Shown here: piece by piece, positions 26,918 to 35,795 of the stretch
Layout: each line of letters begins with the position of its first letter
Position numbering within the stretch: the first letter of the stretch is position 1
Assembly: GCA_963772845.1 (NCBI GenBank)
Contig: CAVYYW010000010.1
Coordinates: forward strand, 1-64,000
Direction: 5' to 3'
Origin: CAVYYW01 sp963772845
Lineage (GTDB): Bacteria > Bacillota > Bacilli > Bacillales > Sporolactobacillaceae
Length of the DNA stretch: 64,000 nt
Position numbers and translations under genes: made by a program
Notes under the pieces: generated by a model
Told to the model about the DNA's origin: nothing
What the model saw: only the letters and a program-made list of their open reading frames with translations
The model's database searches: none

Positions 26918-27709
26918 ATGAAGGTGAATAAATGGATGTTACTGCTGTTCATGACCGTTTTTCTCACCACAAGTGTTCATAATAGAGCAAGCGCAAGTGA
27001 CAGCGTCCCCAAGGTGGATACGTCAGGGTGGGTGGATGTTAAGAAACCAGCGCACCTTCCGATCCTTATGTACCACAGTATTTCACGTGGGACGGATAGT
27101 CTTCATGTGCCAAAGGAGCAATTCCGGGAACAAATGAAATGGCTTAGCGATCACGGCTATTACACGCTTTCACCTGCAGAGGCCTTTGCCGTGCTAACCC
27201 AGAACAAGAAGCCGCGGGCAAAATCTGTGCTGATTACCTTGGATGATGGTTATGAGGATAACTACACGTCGGCGTACCCTGTATTAAGAGAATATGGTAT
27301 GAAAGCAACAATATTTATGATCGTGAACGCTATAGGTACGAATAATTATCTGAAAAAGCAGCAGTTATTAGAGATGGATCAGCATGGGATTGCGGTTGAG
27401 AGCCATACCATGACTCACCCGGACTTAACCAAGCTGACCCCTTTAGAACAAAAAGAGGAAATGGCTCAGTCAAAAGATTTTTTTGAGAAGCTGTTTCATA
27501 AAAAAATGACGATTCTCTGTTATCCGTATGGACGTTACAACAGTGAAACGGTTAGGCTAGCGCAGCAGACAGGCTATAAAATGGCAGTGACGATCAAGCC
27601 GGGAACGGCATCTGAAAATCAGGGGATGTTTACCCTTCACCGGATTCGTGTTTCTCCGGATATGTCGATTAAAGGGTTTGGAAGAATCGTTGATCGAGCG
27701 CAACATTAA
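26918..27709 (+). CDS. Secreted polysaccharide deacetylase
   Basis: The 263-residue protein has a signal peptide (about 1-27, ending near ASA), the PILMYHSIS motif typical of PgaB/YxkH-like deacetylases, and a NodB domain with VLITLDDGYEDNYTSAYPVL (catalytic Asp pair) and ESHTMTHPDLTKL (His-x3-His metal site). YPYGRYN matches the fourth motif. It should remove N-acetyl groups from a cell-surface glycan. Peptidoglycan or an exopolysaccharide are both possible. AAAGGAGGG precedes the ATG, and a terminator follows. Confidence 0.9.
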   Translation: MKVNKWMLLLFMTVFLTTSVHNRASASDSVPKVDTSGWVDVKKPAHLPILMYHSISRGTDSLHVPKEQFREQMKWLSDHGYYTLSPAEAFAVLTQNKKPRAKSVLITLDDGYEDNYTSAYPVLREYGMKATIFMIVNAIGTNNYLKKQQLLEMDQHGIAVESHTMTHPDLTKLTPLEQKEEMAQSKDFFEKLFHKKMTILCYPYGRYNSETVRLAQQTGYKMAVTIKPGTASENQGMFTLHRIRVSPDMSIKGFGRIVDRAQH

Positions 27710-27715
27710 TTCAGA

Positions 27716-27742
27716 AAATCAGCTTATAAGCTGATTTTTTCT
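27716..27742 (+). terminator. Terminator after polysaccharide deacetylase
   Basis: AATCAGCTTATAAGCTGATT is a 20-base perfect palindrome followed by TTTTT, 8 bases past the stop. Confidence 0.85.
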
Positions 27743-27815
27743 ATTGAGTGAAAAAATGGTATGCTTGAATAAGATTATTGAAATAATCAGAATGTAATAG
27801 CTGGGGGAATTTTTT

Positions 27816-28115
27816 GTGGAAAAAATTTATCAAAAAGTAAAAGCGTTTCGGGATGAACGAAACTGGAAAAGAGATCACCGGGCGAAAGATCTGGCGTTAT
27901 CCGTATCTTTAGAAGCAAGTGAACTGCTCGAGAATTTCCAATGGCGGACGAGTGAGGAAGCTCTCGCCGAATCAAGGCAGAACATTAAGGAAGAAATGGC
28001 GGACGTGCTGATTTATCTCGTTCAGCTGGCAGATGAAATGGATGTTGATCTAGAAGAAGAAGTCTATCGGAAGCTTGAGAAAAATGCGTTGAAATACCCA
28101 GCACCGTCTAAATAA
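27816..28115 (+). CDS. MazG-like nucleotide pyrophosphohydrolase
   Basis: The 99-residue all-alpha NTP-PPase has the Mg-binding motif split between SLEASELLENFQW (ExxE) and IKEEMADVLIYLVQLAD (ExxD). This size matches the single-domain iMazG/DCTPP1-like group, which hydrolyses non-canonical or excess dNTPs to the monophosphate. The start is GTG with CTGGGGG upstream. It is monocistronic with a terminator. The substrate nucleotide is not shown. Confidence 0.9.
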   Translation: MEKIYQKVKAFRDERNWKRDHRAKDLALSVSLEASELLENFQWRTSEEALAESRQNIKEEMADVLIYLVQLADEMDVDLEEEVYRKLEKNALKYPAPSK

Positions 28116-28162
28116 AGCGAGAATTGGAGGTTCACATACGTGAACGCTTGAAGGTATTAAGA

Positions 28163-28192
28163 AAGCTTGGCTGCAGCCAAGCTTATTTTTAT
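28163..28192 (+). terminator. Terminator after the MazG-like gene
   Basis: The palindrome AAGCTTGG/CCAAGCTT with CTGCAG at the centre is followed by ATTTTTAT. The same AGCTTGGCT word recurs in other intergenic hairpins of the window, for example near 50975. Confidence 0.8.
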
Positions 28193-28318
28193 CTTTATCC
28201 CGCAGCGACACTTAAAGGCGGTCGGCTATGAACGTCGCGCCGTTTCCTTTTTATGCTGGGGGTGAGCTGGCCGAGATTCCTATATGAAGAACGAAAGCGG
28301 CGGCTTAGCTTTCTTGCG

Positions 28319-28724
28319 ATGAAGGACAAAAGGGGTCAAAAAGCGGCTGAAATGTCCTTCATAGAGGTGATGAAGGACAAAAGGGGGTCAAAAAGCGGTT
28401 GAAATGTCCTTCATAGGGGTGATGAAGGACAAAATGGGGTCAAAAAGCGGATGAAATGTCCTTCATAGGGGTGATGAAGGACAAAACGGGGTCAAAAAGC
28501 GGGTGAAATGTCCTTCATAGGGGTGATGAAGGACAAAACGGGGTCAAAAAGCGGTGTGAAATGTCCTTCATAGAGGTGATGAAGGACAAAACGGGGTCAA
28601 AAAGCGGGAAATGTCCTTCATAGGGGTGATGAAGGACAAAAGGGGTCAAAAAGCGGTGAAATGTCCTTCATAGGGGTGATGAAGGACAAAATGGGGTCAA
28701 AAAGCGAGTGAAATGTCCTTCATT
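28319..28724. repeat. Tandem hairpin array 1, eight ~52-bp units
   Basis: Units start at about 28319, 28370, 28422, 28474, 28526, 28579, 28629 and 28679. Each holds ATGAAGGACA, then AAAxGGGGTCAAAAAGCGG, then TGTCCTTCAT, so every unit can fold into a 10-bp hairpin whose loop carries the conserved middle. Units differ by 1-3 bases in the loop only. No open frame makes sense of it. A related array lies at 62197. Confidence 0.95.
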
Positions 28725-28871
28725 TGGAAAATAATAGATAAAAAGCGCCGAAACGTTCATAGATAGGTCCTTTGTAATACGCGACCGAAATAACGGGCGG
28801 CCGAGATACCGCAACAGTCGGATTGGATGTTCTTCCGTGGAAAGCGAGCGTCTTTTCACCTAAGTTTTTCA

Positions 28872-30521
28872 TTAAACGATTTCTTCAAAGTAAGCGACGG
28901 CTTTCATCTCAGGGTTATAGGCATGAGGATCACGCCAGGTTAATTCCATAAATAGCTCCATGACTTTCCGGGCACGATCGCCGCCTGCAGCGGCTGTCTC
29001 TATTGCAACGGTGCTTTCGAGAATGGCTGTCATCTTTTGGGCGATCTTTTTGCTGTGGAAGGTTTGGGTATCAGCGTCCGCTTTGAGGACAGCTGCAGTA
29101 AACCGTTTCAATTCTTCCAACGCAGCCATGACGGTTTTTATGCTGTCACTGTAAGCTGCTGGAACAGCCGTGAGCCGCCGATCCATGTCCTCTATAAATA
29201 ATGTATGAGCCTTGTATTTGTTCATAAGCCTGAGTACTTCAAGGCCGAGAATATTGGCGGTGCCTTCCCATACAGTCAGGACCTGGGCGTCACGGAGGAG
29301 CCGCGGCGTGACAAAGTCTTCAATATAACCATTGCCGCCGTGCATTTCGATCGCTTCATGTGAAAAATGAATGGCCTGTTCGGCTGTCTCTTTTTTCAAT
29401 AAGGCGATCAACAGCCGGTTCATAATCCTGTCCTCATTAGATGCCTTTTCCGGCTCCCGCATCACACGGTCAAACAGCTGAATCAACTGGAAGGTTGCAC
29501 CGAGTTCAATTTCCTGCTTAACCGCCAGGGAGGTGAGGGTTTCCTTTACCATCGGGTAATCGGCAAGTTTTTTCCCGAAAGCGTCGCGTTGGAACGCGTA
29601 ATCGCGCGCTTCGGTATATGCTCGGCGCATGATCCCGAGTGAAGCAATCATGTTACAGACACGGGAAAGGTTTAGCGCTTCCATCATGTAGGACAGCCCT
29701 TTCGAAGGGTCACCAACGAGATAAGCGGCAGCTCCGTTGAATTCAACTTCTCCGGAAGGGACAGCGCGGACACCGAGCTTGTCTTTCAGTCTCCGAATTC
29801 GTAAGTTGTTCAACACACCATCCTCGCTGCGCCACGGGACAGCGAACAGGCTCAATCCCCGTGTACCTGGGTCAGCACCCTCTATCCTCGCTAGCACCAT
29901 TGCCACCCCGCACATCCCGGCGTTAGAAGCGAAGTATTTTTCACCAAAAAGCTTGTAATGATCCCCATATTTGATCGCTTTTGTCTCGTTGGCCCCGACA
30001 TCTGAACCCCCTTGTCTTTCTGTTAAAAAAGTCGCTCCTTCATAAAGGGGGAGGTCACCGGTAGCCAAAACATGTGGCAGGAAGGCATTTCGAACGTTTT
30101 GATCGGCATAATGGTCAAGCAGATAGGCGGTGGCCATGGTTAGCGTGACAGGGCAATAAAAGCCCGGTTCAGTTTGTGAGAGCAAATAGCCTTGGGCAAA
30201 AGAGTAAAGGTAGTTTCCTTGTTGCATCAGTTCAGGAATTTCTTTATGAACATAACCGACAATACCGGTGTCATAGGTTTCTTTCAGTGTTTGTTTGTAT
30301 CCCTCATTCACCCAGACTTCGGATATTTCTTCGCCTTTTTTATTATATGGAATGAGCCTAGGCTGCCCCTCACGATCGGTATGCACCGCTCTTTCATCAA
30401 TGTCTGTGGCACAGCGTTCGCCAAATCGAGTCAGTTCCTTCTCAGCCCAATGATAGAAGCCGGGTGTTAAATGCTGTTTAAGCAGATTTTGAAGGGAACG
30501 ATCTTCTGTATAAAAATTCAT
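28872..30521 (-). CDS. AidB-like acyl-CoA dehydrogenase
   Basis: At 549 residues it matches the AidB/long acyl-CoA dehydrogenase group rather than the ~380-residue classical enzymes. FAD-domain motifs are ATFLTERQGGSDVGANETKA, RRLKDKLGVRAVPSGEVEF and IEMHGGNGYIEDF with LTVWEGTANILGL, all close to AidB. E. coli AidB is linked to alkylation stress, but family members are often plain acyl-CoA dehydrogenases. The ATG abuts the TAA of a decayed gene upstream (stop at 30522), so it was second in an operon. AGGAGGCGG is the ribosome site. Confidence 0.85.
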   Translation of the reverse strand: MNFYTEDRSLQNLLKQHLTPGFYHWAEKELTRFGERCATDIDERAVHTDREGQPRLIPYNKKGEEISEVWVNEGYKQTLKETYDTGIVGYVHKEIPELMQQGNYLYSFAQGYLLSQTEPGFYCPVTLTMATAYLLDHYADQNVRNAFLPHVLATGDLPLYEGATFLTERQGGSDVGANETKAIKYGDHYKLFGEKYFASNAGMCGVAMVLARIEGADPGTRGLSLFAVPWRSEDGVLNNLRIRRLKDKLGVRAVPSGEVEFNGAAAYLVGDPSKGLSYMMEALNLSRVCNMIASLGIMRRAYTEARDYAFQRDAFGKKLADYPMVKETLTSLAVKQEIELGATFQLIQLFDRVMREPEKASNEDRIMNRLLIALLKKETAEQAIHFSHEAIEMHGGNGYIEDFVTPRLLRDAQVLTVWEGTANILGLEVLRLMNKYKAHTLFIEDMDRRLTAVPAAYSDSIKTVMAALEELKRFTAAVLKADADTQTFHSKKIAQKMTAILESTVAIETAAAGGDRARKVMELFMELTWRDPHAYNPEMKAVAYFEEIV

Positions 30522-30843
30522 TTATTCCGCCTCCTTGATAGCCTGATCGGGCAGCTTCCGGGCATTGCGAGCGAGCAGTTCAGAAAACGTTCATTCATTT
30601 TCCTCTCAATCGCCTTCATGATTAACTTCTCTAATTTGTTTGTGAAAAACTCGGTAAACATCAACGTGTCATTTCCTTTTCTTTCATTTCATTAGTCACA
30701 AAAGCTTCTTTCATCGTTCATTGATTTCGCTAATTTTTTCAGAAAAGCCATATTCGATATGTTCCTTGAACAAATCAGCTGATCTCGCCTAAGGTCCCTG
30801 TCGCTGCAAACAGCAGCACCATCTCCTTGCATCTAATCTTCAA
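30522..30843 (-). pseudogene. Decayed gene upstream of the acyl-CoA dehydrogenase
   Basis: Short coding-like pieces appear in successive frames: KEMVLLFAATGTLGEIS, ADLFKEHIEYGFSEKISEIN, KEAFVTNEMKEKEMT, FTEFFTNKLEKLIMKAIERK and finally LLARNARKLPDQAIKEAE, ending with TAA directly before the dehydrogenase ATG. About four breaks would be needed to join them. I do not recognise the family. The start is uncertain (TTG at 30843). Confidence 0.45.
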
Positions 30844-30848
30844 GGAAA

Positions 30849-31245
30849 CTAATTCTTTTGCGAAATAGCCTCACTGAGCGTGTTCTTAAATTTAAAATGA
30901 TTTAATACCCACGCTATTATAAGATACGTAACATTCTCCTTTATTTCTTTGAAGGCTTCAGCAGGCCAAGGCTCCTCATAATATAACGCATGGTTCTCGG
31001 CTTTAGTGACGGAAAAAGAACATGTGACTAAAATCTGAAATGCTGTACATGAACGCACCTCTGTCTGAATAATGAGATAAGTAAAGTTTATCATTAACGT
31101 TAACGTAAAGTGCAATAAGAAATTTTAAATTTAGCCGGACGAGGATTGAGTCAGAGACGGTCATGAGATATGCTTGAGGGAAAAATGACACTAAAGAATA
31201 CGTGACAATTCCATTTGATGAGGCATATGATGAAATGGCAGACAT
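30849..31245 (-). pseudogene. Possible decayed gene of unknown family
   Basis: One frame reads SNGIVTYSLVSFFPQAYLMT from about 31245. Another, ending at 30849, reads HALYYEEPWPAEAFKEIKEN and IAWVLNHFKFKNTLSEAISQ, which looks like real protein. The two overlap around 31080 and could be parts of one gene. No ribosome site was found. The alternative is chance open frames in an intergenic region. Confidence 0.3.
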
Positions 31246-31277
31246 TATTGGGCGAAAAATTGTTACAGGGGTGAGCC

Positions 31278-31508
31278 ATGTATTTAACTATCGAAGAAAC
31301 AGCGGACTATTTAGCAATGCCGGAAGCCTATATCCTGAATCTGATTCAGCAGAACAGAATCCGTGCGGTACATGATGGTGACCAGTACTTAGTGAACAGA
31401 GAACAATTTAATCAACATTTAGAGCAGCTGGAAAAAGCAAAAAAACAGCTGGAGGAATGGCGCAATGAACCCATTCCAGAGGATTATGATGTGAAGGATG
31501 AGGACTAG
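31278..31508 (+). CDS. Excisionase-family (MerR-like) small DNA-binding protein
   Basis: The 76-residue protein starts MYLTIEETADYLAMPEAYIL, a helix-turn-helix of the excisionase/MerR type, followed by the wing IRAVHDGDQYLVNREQF and an acidic tail IPEDYDVKDED. Very similar free-standing proteins are common in Bacillus and are not phage excisionases. AGGGGTGAG precedes the ATG. No recombinase gene is near. The role is unknown, probably regulatory. Confidence 0.8.
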   Translation: MYLTIEETADYLAMPEAYILNLIQQNRIRAVHDGDQYLVNREQFNQHLEQLEKAKKQLEEWRNEPIPEDYDVKDED

Positions 31509-31597
31509 AAAAAGAAATTGAAGCTTTAAATGTGGAGAAGAATATGGACAGCTAAAAATTAACAAAAAACACGAAGAACCTTCATGCTCTGAATGTT

Positions 31598-32743
31598 TTA
31601 GTAATGTGTTGGGGAAAAAAACAACGTGGAGAATCCTACCATGGAAAATAAAACAAATAATAAGCTATACACCACATAATCCCCGATCAACCCAGCCAAA
31701 ATGGATCCAATAAACTGACCAAAGGCTAATAATAGGAAAGGTAATATCGATACCAAACAATCGATTCTTCCTAAAAATTGTGATTCCCCATACAATAAAT
31801 ACACCGGTCATGAAAATATAGGAGCTTCCAAAAAATAGAGGTGACAGGATTCCTGAAATGATGTTTTTAGGAAAGAGCCCCAATAATAGTGATGAATCCA
31901 GATAAAAAAAAGACAGACAAACGATAGGCATGCGCTAATCCTATTTTTGTAATAACAAAGCCAGCTGATCCAGGCAAGAATTCCTGCTCCCCCATTATAA
32001 AAATCCAAAGCCATTCACCTAAAAAGTTGGGAAGAGAGTGGAGACTTAAAATAAAATCCCTTGAGAAAGTCCAGTATGCCTGCGCTGGAAATACCAATTA
32101 ATAAGGAGGATAGGATCAAAATACGGGAATGAATGAACTCCGCCTTCGTTATTTTGATCTGGGGATATTCTTGCTTCTTTTTCAAAAGAATATTCTTAGG
32201 GAGCATTTTATAATTAATATAAAGTGTTAAAAGGGCTAACAGCATAAAAAAGAAATAAGCTTGCCTCCAATGATCGGTCATCACGATTACGATGATTCCC
32301 GATAAAAGCTGTACCGATACTTGTTCCGGAATTAATCCATGAATTCGTTTGATTTTGTTCATCTATTGCGATACTGGCATTTACAATATCAGCCATACGG
32401 GTTGGGAGGATAACCCCGTACTCAGACCGGCCAGAATGAAAATTCCAAGTCCAAGGACCAGCCCGTTATTCGAAACAGAAATAATGATCAATCCTGCGGT
32501 GGATGCGAAGCCGGCAGTTAAGATCATTGCCTTCGGACCTGTCTTCGTTGTAAGGAACATAGAAACAATGATCGCGATACAATAGGCAAGATAAGCAAGA
32601 GAAGAAATGAGACCTGATACCGATTGGCTTAACGCTAACGATTCTCGAATGTATGGCAGCATGAGTCCGAAACTAAACCGTGATAACCCATATGTGACGG
32701 CAATCATAGGAAGACCGCTAATAATCAATTTTTTTGAATTCAT
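31598..32743 (-). pseudogene. MFS transporter (YbfB/YjiJ-like), decayed
   Basis: The first ~120 residues are clean (GLPMIAVTYGLSRFSFGLML, then GLISSLAYLAYCIAIIVSMF, typical of the YbfB group). After about 32390 the reading frame changes repeatedly. Further transporter-like pieces are YFFFMLLALLTLYINYKMLP, ILILSSLLIGISSAGILDF and LAFGQFIGSILAGLIGDYVV, ending at 31598. At least five breaks occur, so this is true decay rather than one sequencing slip. Total span fits a ~380-residue MFS protein. AGGAGAGG and the ATG at 32743 survive, as does a shared operator with the neighbouring TetR gene. Confidence 0.8.
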
Positions 32744-32770
32744 ACGAACCTCTCCTTCCAATTATATATA

Positions 32771-32786
32771 TAGAACGTTCATTATA
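32771..32786. promoter_or_regulatory. Probable TetR operator in front of the MFS pseudogene
   Basis: TAGAACGTTCATTATA contains the perfect 8-bp palindrome GAACGTTC and matches 33649-33664 in 14 of 16 positions. It sits between the transporter start and upstream DNA, where a repressor would act. Confidence 0.6.
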
Positions 32787-32888
32787 TTTTTATATAAAAA
32801 AATGAGAATCTAAATTATTATCCTTTCGAGTCAATTTCATTAAGGCAAATCCCACACAAAAAAACAGAACAATTACTGTTTATTCTTT

Positions 32889-33037
32889 TGCGAAAGGCGC
32901 CGACTCCAGCGGGAAAAGCAACAGCTGAAGACCCCGCAGTGCCTCTTAAAGAAGGTTGGCAAAGCATGTCACGTCCTGTTTCGCATGAGGAGGCTGAAGC
33001 GTTGCCCGCGGAAAGCGTCCACCTGAAGAGAAAATCA
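32889..33037 (+). repeat. Dispersed GTTGATT-family element, divergent copy
   Basis: It has the same order of blocks as the other copies (GCGCCGACTCC, GCGGGAAAAGC, CTGAAGACCCCGC, GAGGCTGAAGCGTTGCCCGC, GGAAAGCGTCC, GAGAAAATCAA), but much sequence divergence and no clear terminal GTTGATT. It lies between the decayed MFS and TetR genes. Confidence 0.65.
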
Positions 33038-33061
33038 AAATTGTTCGGGTTTAAAGACGAC

Positions 33062-33625
33062 TTATTCAATTATGAAATTGACTCTTTCAGCTAAACGTAA
33101 GGCTTCTTCGGTCGATCGCTCTGGCCCAAGGATTTGGGCAATTACATGTAGCACCCTCTAAAATAATAAGGATTTGCAGACTTATCTCTTTATGATTCTT
33201 AACATGTCTGGCTGCTAATTCTTTTGTCGATTTGCTCGATTAATTTTTCTTTATGCTTTATGGATCGCTCTGTTATTCCTTCATTCATTCCTTCATACTC
33301 TTGCTTCGCTCTCAAGAGTAAGCATCCATTATTGCCCCCTGTTTTCAACCATTCACCGTGGGCATCAACCAAACTATGCACATATCCTCGCGCATCATTC
33401 GCTTTATCCTTATATGAATCTAAGAAGACGAAAGTACATTTCTTCCCGATTCAATAATATTTCTTTAATTAGGTCTTCTTTCGAGGCAAAGTGATTGTAC
33501 ATTGTCATTGTAGCTACCCCTGCTTCTTCTAAAATCCTTTTAACACCGATTGAGTGAAAACCATGTTTATAAAAGAGCTCTTCTGCAGTCTTTAGAATAT
33601 CATCTTTTTTCTTTGATCGACTCAT
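33062..33625 (-). pseudogene. TetR-family regulator, frameshifted
   Basis: The N-terminal helix-turn-helix is intact: ILKTAEELFYKHGFHSIGVK and EAGVATMTMYNHFASKEDL. The frame stops at 33410 after MYFRLLRFI. One base shift there continues as DSYKDKANDARGYVHSLVDA and reaches SSQTC at 33199. A further shift gives RHVKNHKEISLQILIILEGA, and another gives EEALRLAERVNFIIE with TAA at 33062. Restored length is about 188 residues, normal for TetR. It likely repressed the adjacent MFS gene through the shared operator. Confidence 0.8.
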
Positions 33626-33648
33626 TGCAATTCACTCCCGAAGATTGA

Positions 33649-33664
33649 TAGAACGTTCACTCTA
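33649..33664. promoter_or_regulatory. Probable TetR operator upstream of tetR
   Basis: TAGAACGTTCACTCTA lies 24 bases before the TetR ATG and repeats the site in front of the MFS gene, suggesting autoregulation and control of the transporter by the same protein. Confidence 0.6.
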
Positions 33665-33790
33665 TTTTTAACATTAATATGCTTTCATTGCAACACGAAT
33701 AGTCTTGATTACTAGAATCAGATCAAGCACATATCCAGGCTTTCTCAGGAATAGAGTTTCATAGACAGTGAGAAAAAGTGAGGGACGCCT

Positions 33791-35200
33791 GTGAAAATTC
33801 ATGTGATAGAAAAAGGAGAACAGTTGTGGCAGCTTTCCCGGCGATTTGGGACGCCGGTCAATCAGCTTGCTGCGGTAAATGCACTTTCGAATCCCAATGC
33901 ACTGGTGATCGGCCAGGCGCTGATTATTACAGATCCTGCCCGGGAATACGTTGTCCTGCCTGGAGACCAGCTCTCGTCCATCGCACAGCGATACAGGGTG
34001 TCTGTACAGGAGCTCATGCAATTCAATCATCTGACAAGCAACACGATCTACCCTGGTGAGGTTTTATATATTCCGATACACCACACTGTAAAAGCAGGTG
34101 AGACACTCGGGGGCATCGCCAGACAATATGGAACGACGGTTCAAGCGATTGCTCAGCTGAATCAGATCACCGACCCGGCACTGCTTTATGTCGGCCAGGT
34201 GCTGCGCATTCCTGAAAAAACGAAACCGCTCATTGATGTCAATGCATTCACAGATCAATTCGGTGAAAAAGCTGCCCAGGAAGTCCGTCAGCTGGGAAGG
34301 AATCTTACGTATTTAAGCCCATTCGGCTACCGGATGAAGGATGACGGCAGTCTTGAACCGATTAATGACGCGCCCGTTCTTCAAGCAGCTAAATCCGTTC
34401 AGATTGTCCCCATGATGGCGATTACTAATTTTTCGTCAACAGAACCCGGTTCCCAACTGGCGCATACCATTCTTTCCAGTACGGCATTGCAGGACAAATT
34501 GCTGACAAACACAATCAATACAATGAAAGCGAAGGGTTACCGGGGTCTAAATATCGATTTTGAAAACGTCAGGCAGACTGACCGCGAGGCCTATAACCGA
34601 TTTCTCCAAAGGGCTGTTGACAGACTGCATCCAGAGGGATATTTTGTGTCGTCATCACTTGCTCCCAAAACAAGCGCTAACCAGCAAGGCCTCCTTTACG
34701 AAGCGCATGATTATGCAGCACATGGCAGGATTCTCGATTTTGTGGTGCTGATGACTTATGAGTGGGGCTGCCGGGTCTGTCCGCCGCAAGCTGTTTCTCC
34801 GATTAATCAGATCAGAGCGGTTCTGGATTATGCTGTAACGGTAATTCCAAGAAATAAAATTCTGATGGGATTTCAGCTGTACGCCCGCGACTGGGTGCTC
34901 CCGCATCAACAAGGGATGCAGGCGGAGACTTACAGTATGCAGGAAGCCGTTCGCCGCGCTGTTCAGCATGGGTCAACGATACAATACGAGGCGAAATCCC
35001 AGTCTCCTTTCTTCAGGTATGCTGACGAACAGGGCCGAACCCATGAGGTGTGGTTTGAGGATGCGAGGAGTGCCCAGGCAAAATTTTCGCTGGCAAAAGA
35101 ATATAAGCTACGCGGGATCAGTTATTGGGTGCTAGGTTACCCATTTCCGCAGAATTGGGTGCTGCTGCATGAAAATTTCAGGGTGAGGAAAATAAAATAA
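33791..35200 (+). CDS. Spore cortex-lytic/coat LysM-GH18 glycosidase (YaaH/SleL-like)
   Basis: The 469-residue protein has three LysM modules (about 3-48, 51-96 and 98-142; for example YVVLPGDQLSSIAQRYRVSV). A GH18 domain follows, whose catalytic strand reads YRGLNIDFENV with the acid Glu after DF. FVVLMTYEWGC and YWVLGYPFPQNW are typical of the YaaH/SleL/YdhD group. SleL cleaves cortex muramic-delta-lactam glycan during germination. Three LysM rather than the usual two is unusual. There is no signal peptide, as expected for proteins assembled in the spore from the mother cell. The start is GTG after GTGAGGG. It supports an endospore-forming host. Confidence 0.9.
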   Translation: MKIHVIEKGEQLWQLSRRFGTPVNQLAAVNALSNPNALVIGQALIITDPAREYVVLPGDQLSSIAQRYRVSVQELMQFNHLTSNTIYPGEVLYIPIHHTVKAGETLGGIARQYGTTVQAIAQLNQITDPALLYVGQVLRIPEKTKPLIDVNAFTDQFGEKAAQEVRQLGRNLTYLSPFGYRMKDDGSLEPINDAPVLQAAKSVQIVPMMAITNFSSTEPGSQLAHTILSSTALQDKLLTNTINTMKAKGYRGLNIDFENVRQTDREAYNRFLQRAVDRLHPEGYFVSSSLAPKTSANQQGLLYEAHDYAAHGRILDFVVLMTYEWGCRVCPPQAVSPINQIRAVLDYAVTVIPRNKILMGFQLYARDWVLPHQQGMQAETYSMQEAVRRAVQHGSTIQYEAKSQSPFFRYADEQGRTHEVWFEDARSAQAKFSLAKEYKLRGISYWVLGYPFPQNWVLLHENFRVRKIK

Positions 35201-35220
35201 GAGATTGCTAGTCTCTTAGA

Positions 35221-35262
35221 TTGTGGAGAAATCCAGTGTGATTTCTCCATCCTCTCATTTTA
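35221..35262 (+). terminator. Terminator after the GH18 gene
   Basis: GGAGAAATC and a matching GATTTCTCC-like arm pair around an 8-base loop, followed by a T-rich stretch ending TTTTATT. Confidence 0.7.
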
Positions 35263-35279
35263 TTGTGATATCACTTGGG

Positions 35280-35682
35280 TTTTAAAATTCGGGGGGTAAA
35301 TGATGAATTTTGGCGTGTAAATGAACAGAAATGGCGGGTAAATGATGAGTTTTGGCGTGTAAATGAGCAGAAATGGCACGTAAATTCGGTTGGCGAGCAA
35401 TTATGATGCGAATGGAACCGTTCCCATTCGCTTAATCTAGTTTTTATGCGCCGATTTTCATGATATATGCGCCGAATTCGCAATATATGCGCCAAAATCA
35501 TCGATATATGTGCCGATTTCGCGATATATGTGCCAAAGTAAAAATTTACCTCTCGCCAAGCGACCAGCAATCATGTCTTTCAAATTAGCATAAGAGCGTT
35601 TGAGGCAAAAAAGTCCTTCTTTTTTGCTTCCGATCCAATCGAGAAGGAAACGAAGTGCCGGGCACTTCGCACCTTATTTCAA
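35280..35682 (+). repeat. 21-bp-unit element A (left flank of Wadjet)
   Basis: The left arm is made of 21-base units starting GGCGGGTAAATG or GGCGTGTAAATG. The centre is a palindrome around GCGAATGGAACC and CCCATTCGC. The right arm has 21-base units ATGCGCCGAATTCGCAATAT and variants, which read on the other strand start GGCGCATATAT, so the arms are opposed versions of one motif. The end has the hairpin CGAAGTGCC/GGCACTTCG. Elements B and C share over 90 percent of it by eye. The gap to 35795 has no gene. Confidence 0.9.
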
Positions 35683-35795
35683 GAATGGCAAAAATGAAGG
35701 AGATTTGAGCAGAGGGGCTTCATTTTTCTTAATTGAGAGCAAAAAGTTTCTGATAAGCGAAACTTTTTGCAAAACAGATTTCTATTGTTAATCAT

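Noticed and set aside
28319..28724. CRISPR-like array
   Set aside because: The spacers are not unique: the whole ~52-bp unit repeats, and no cas genes are near. It is a tandem hairpin array.
31278..31508. Prophage or integrative element marker
   Set aside because: The excisionase-like protein is a stand-alone type common in Bacillus; no integrase, phage genes or att repeats are nearby.
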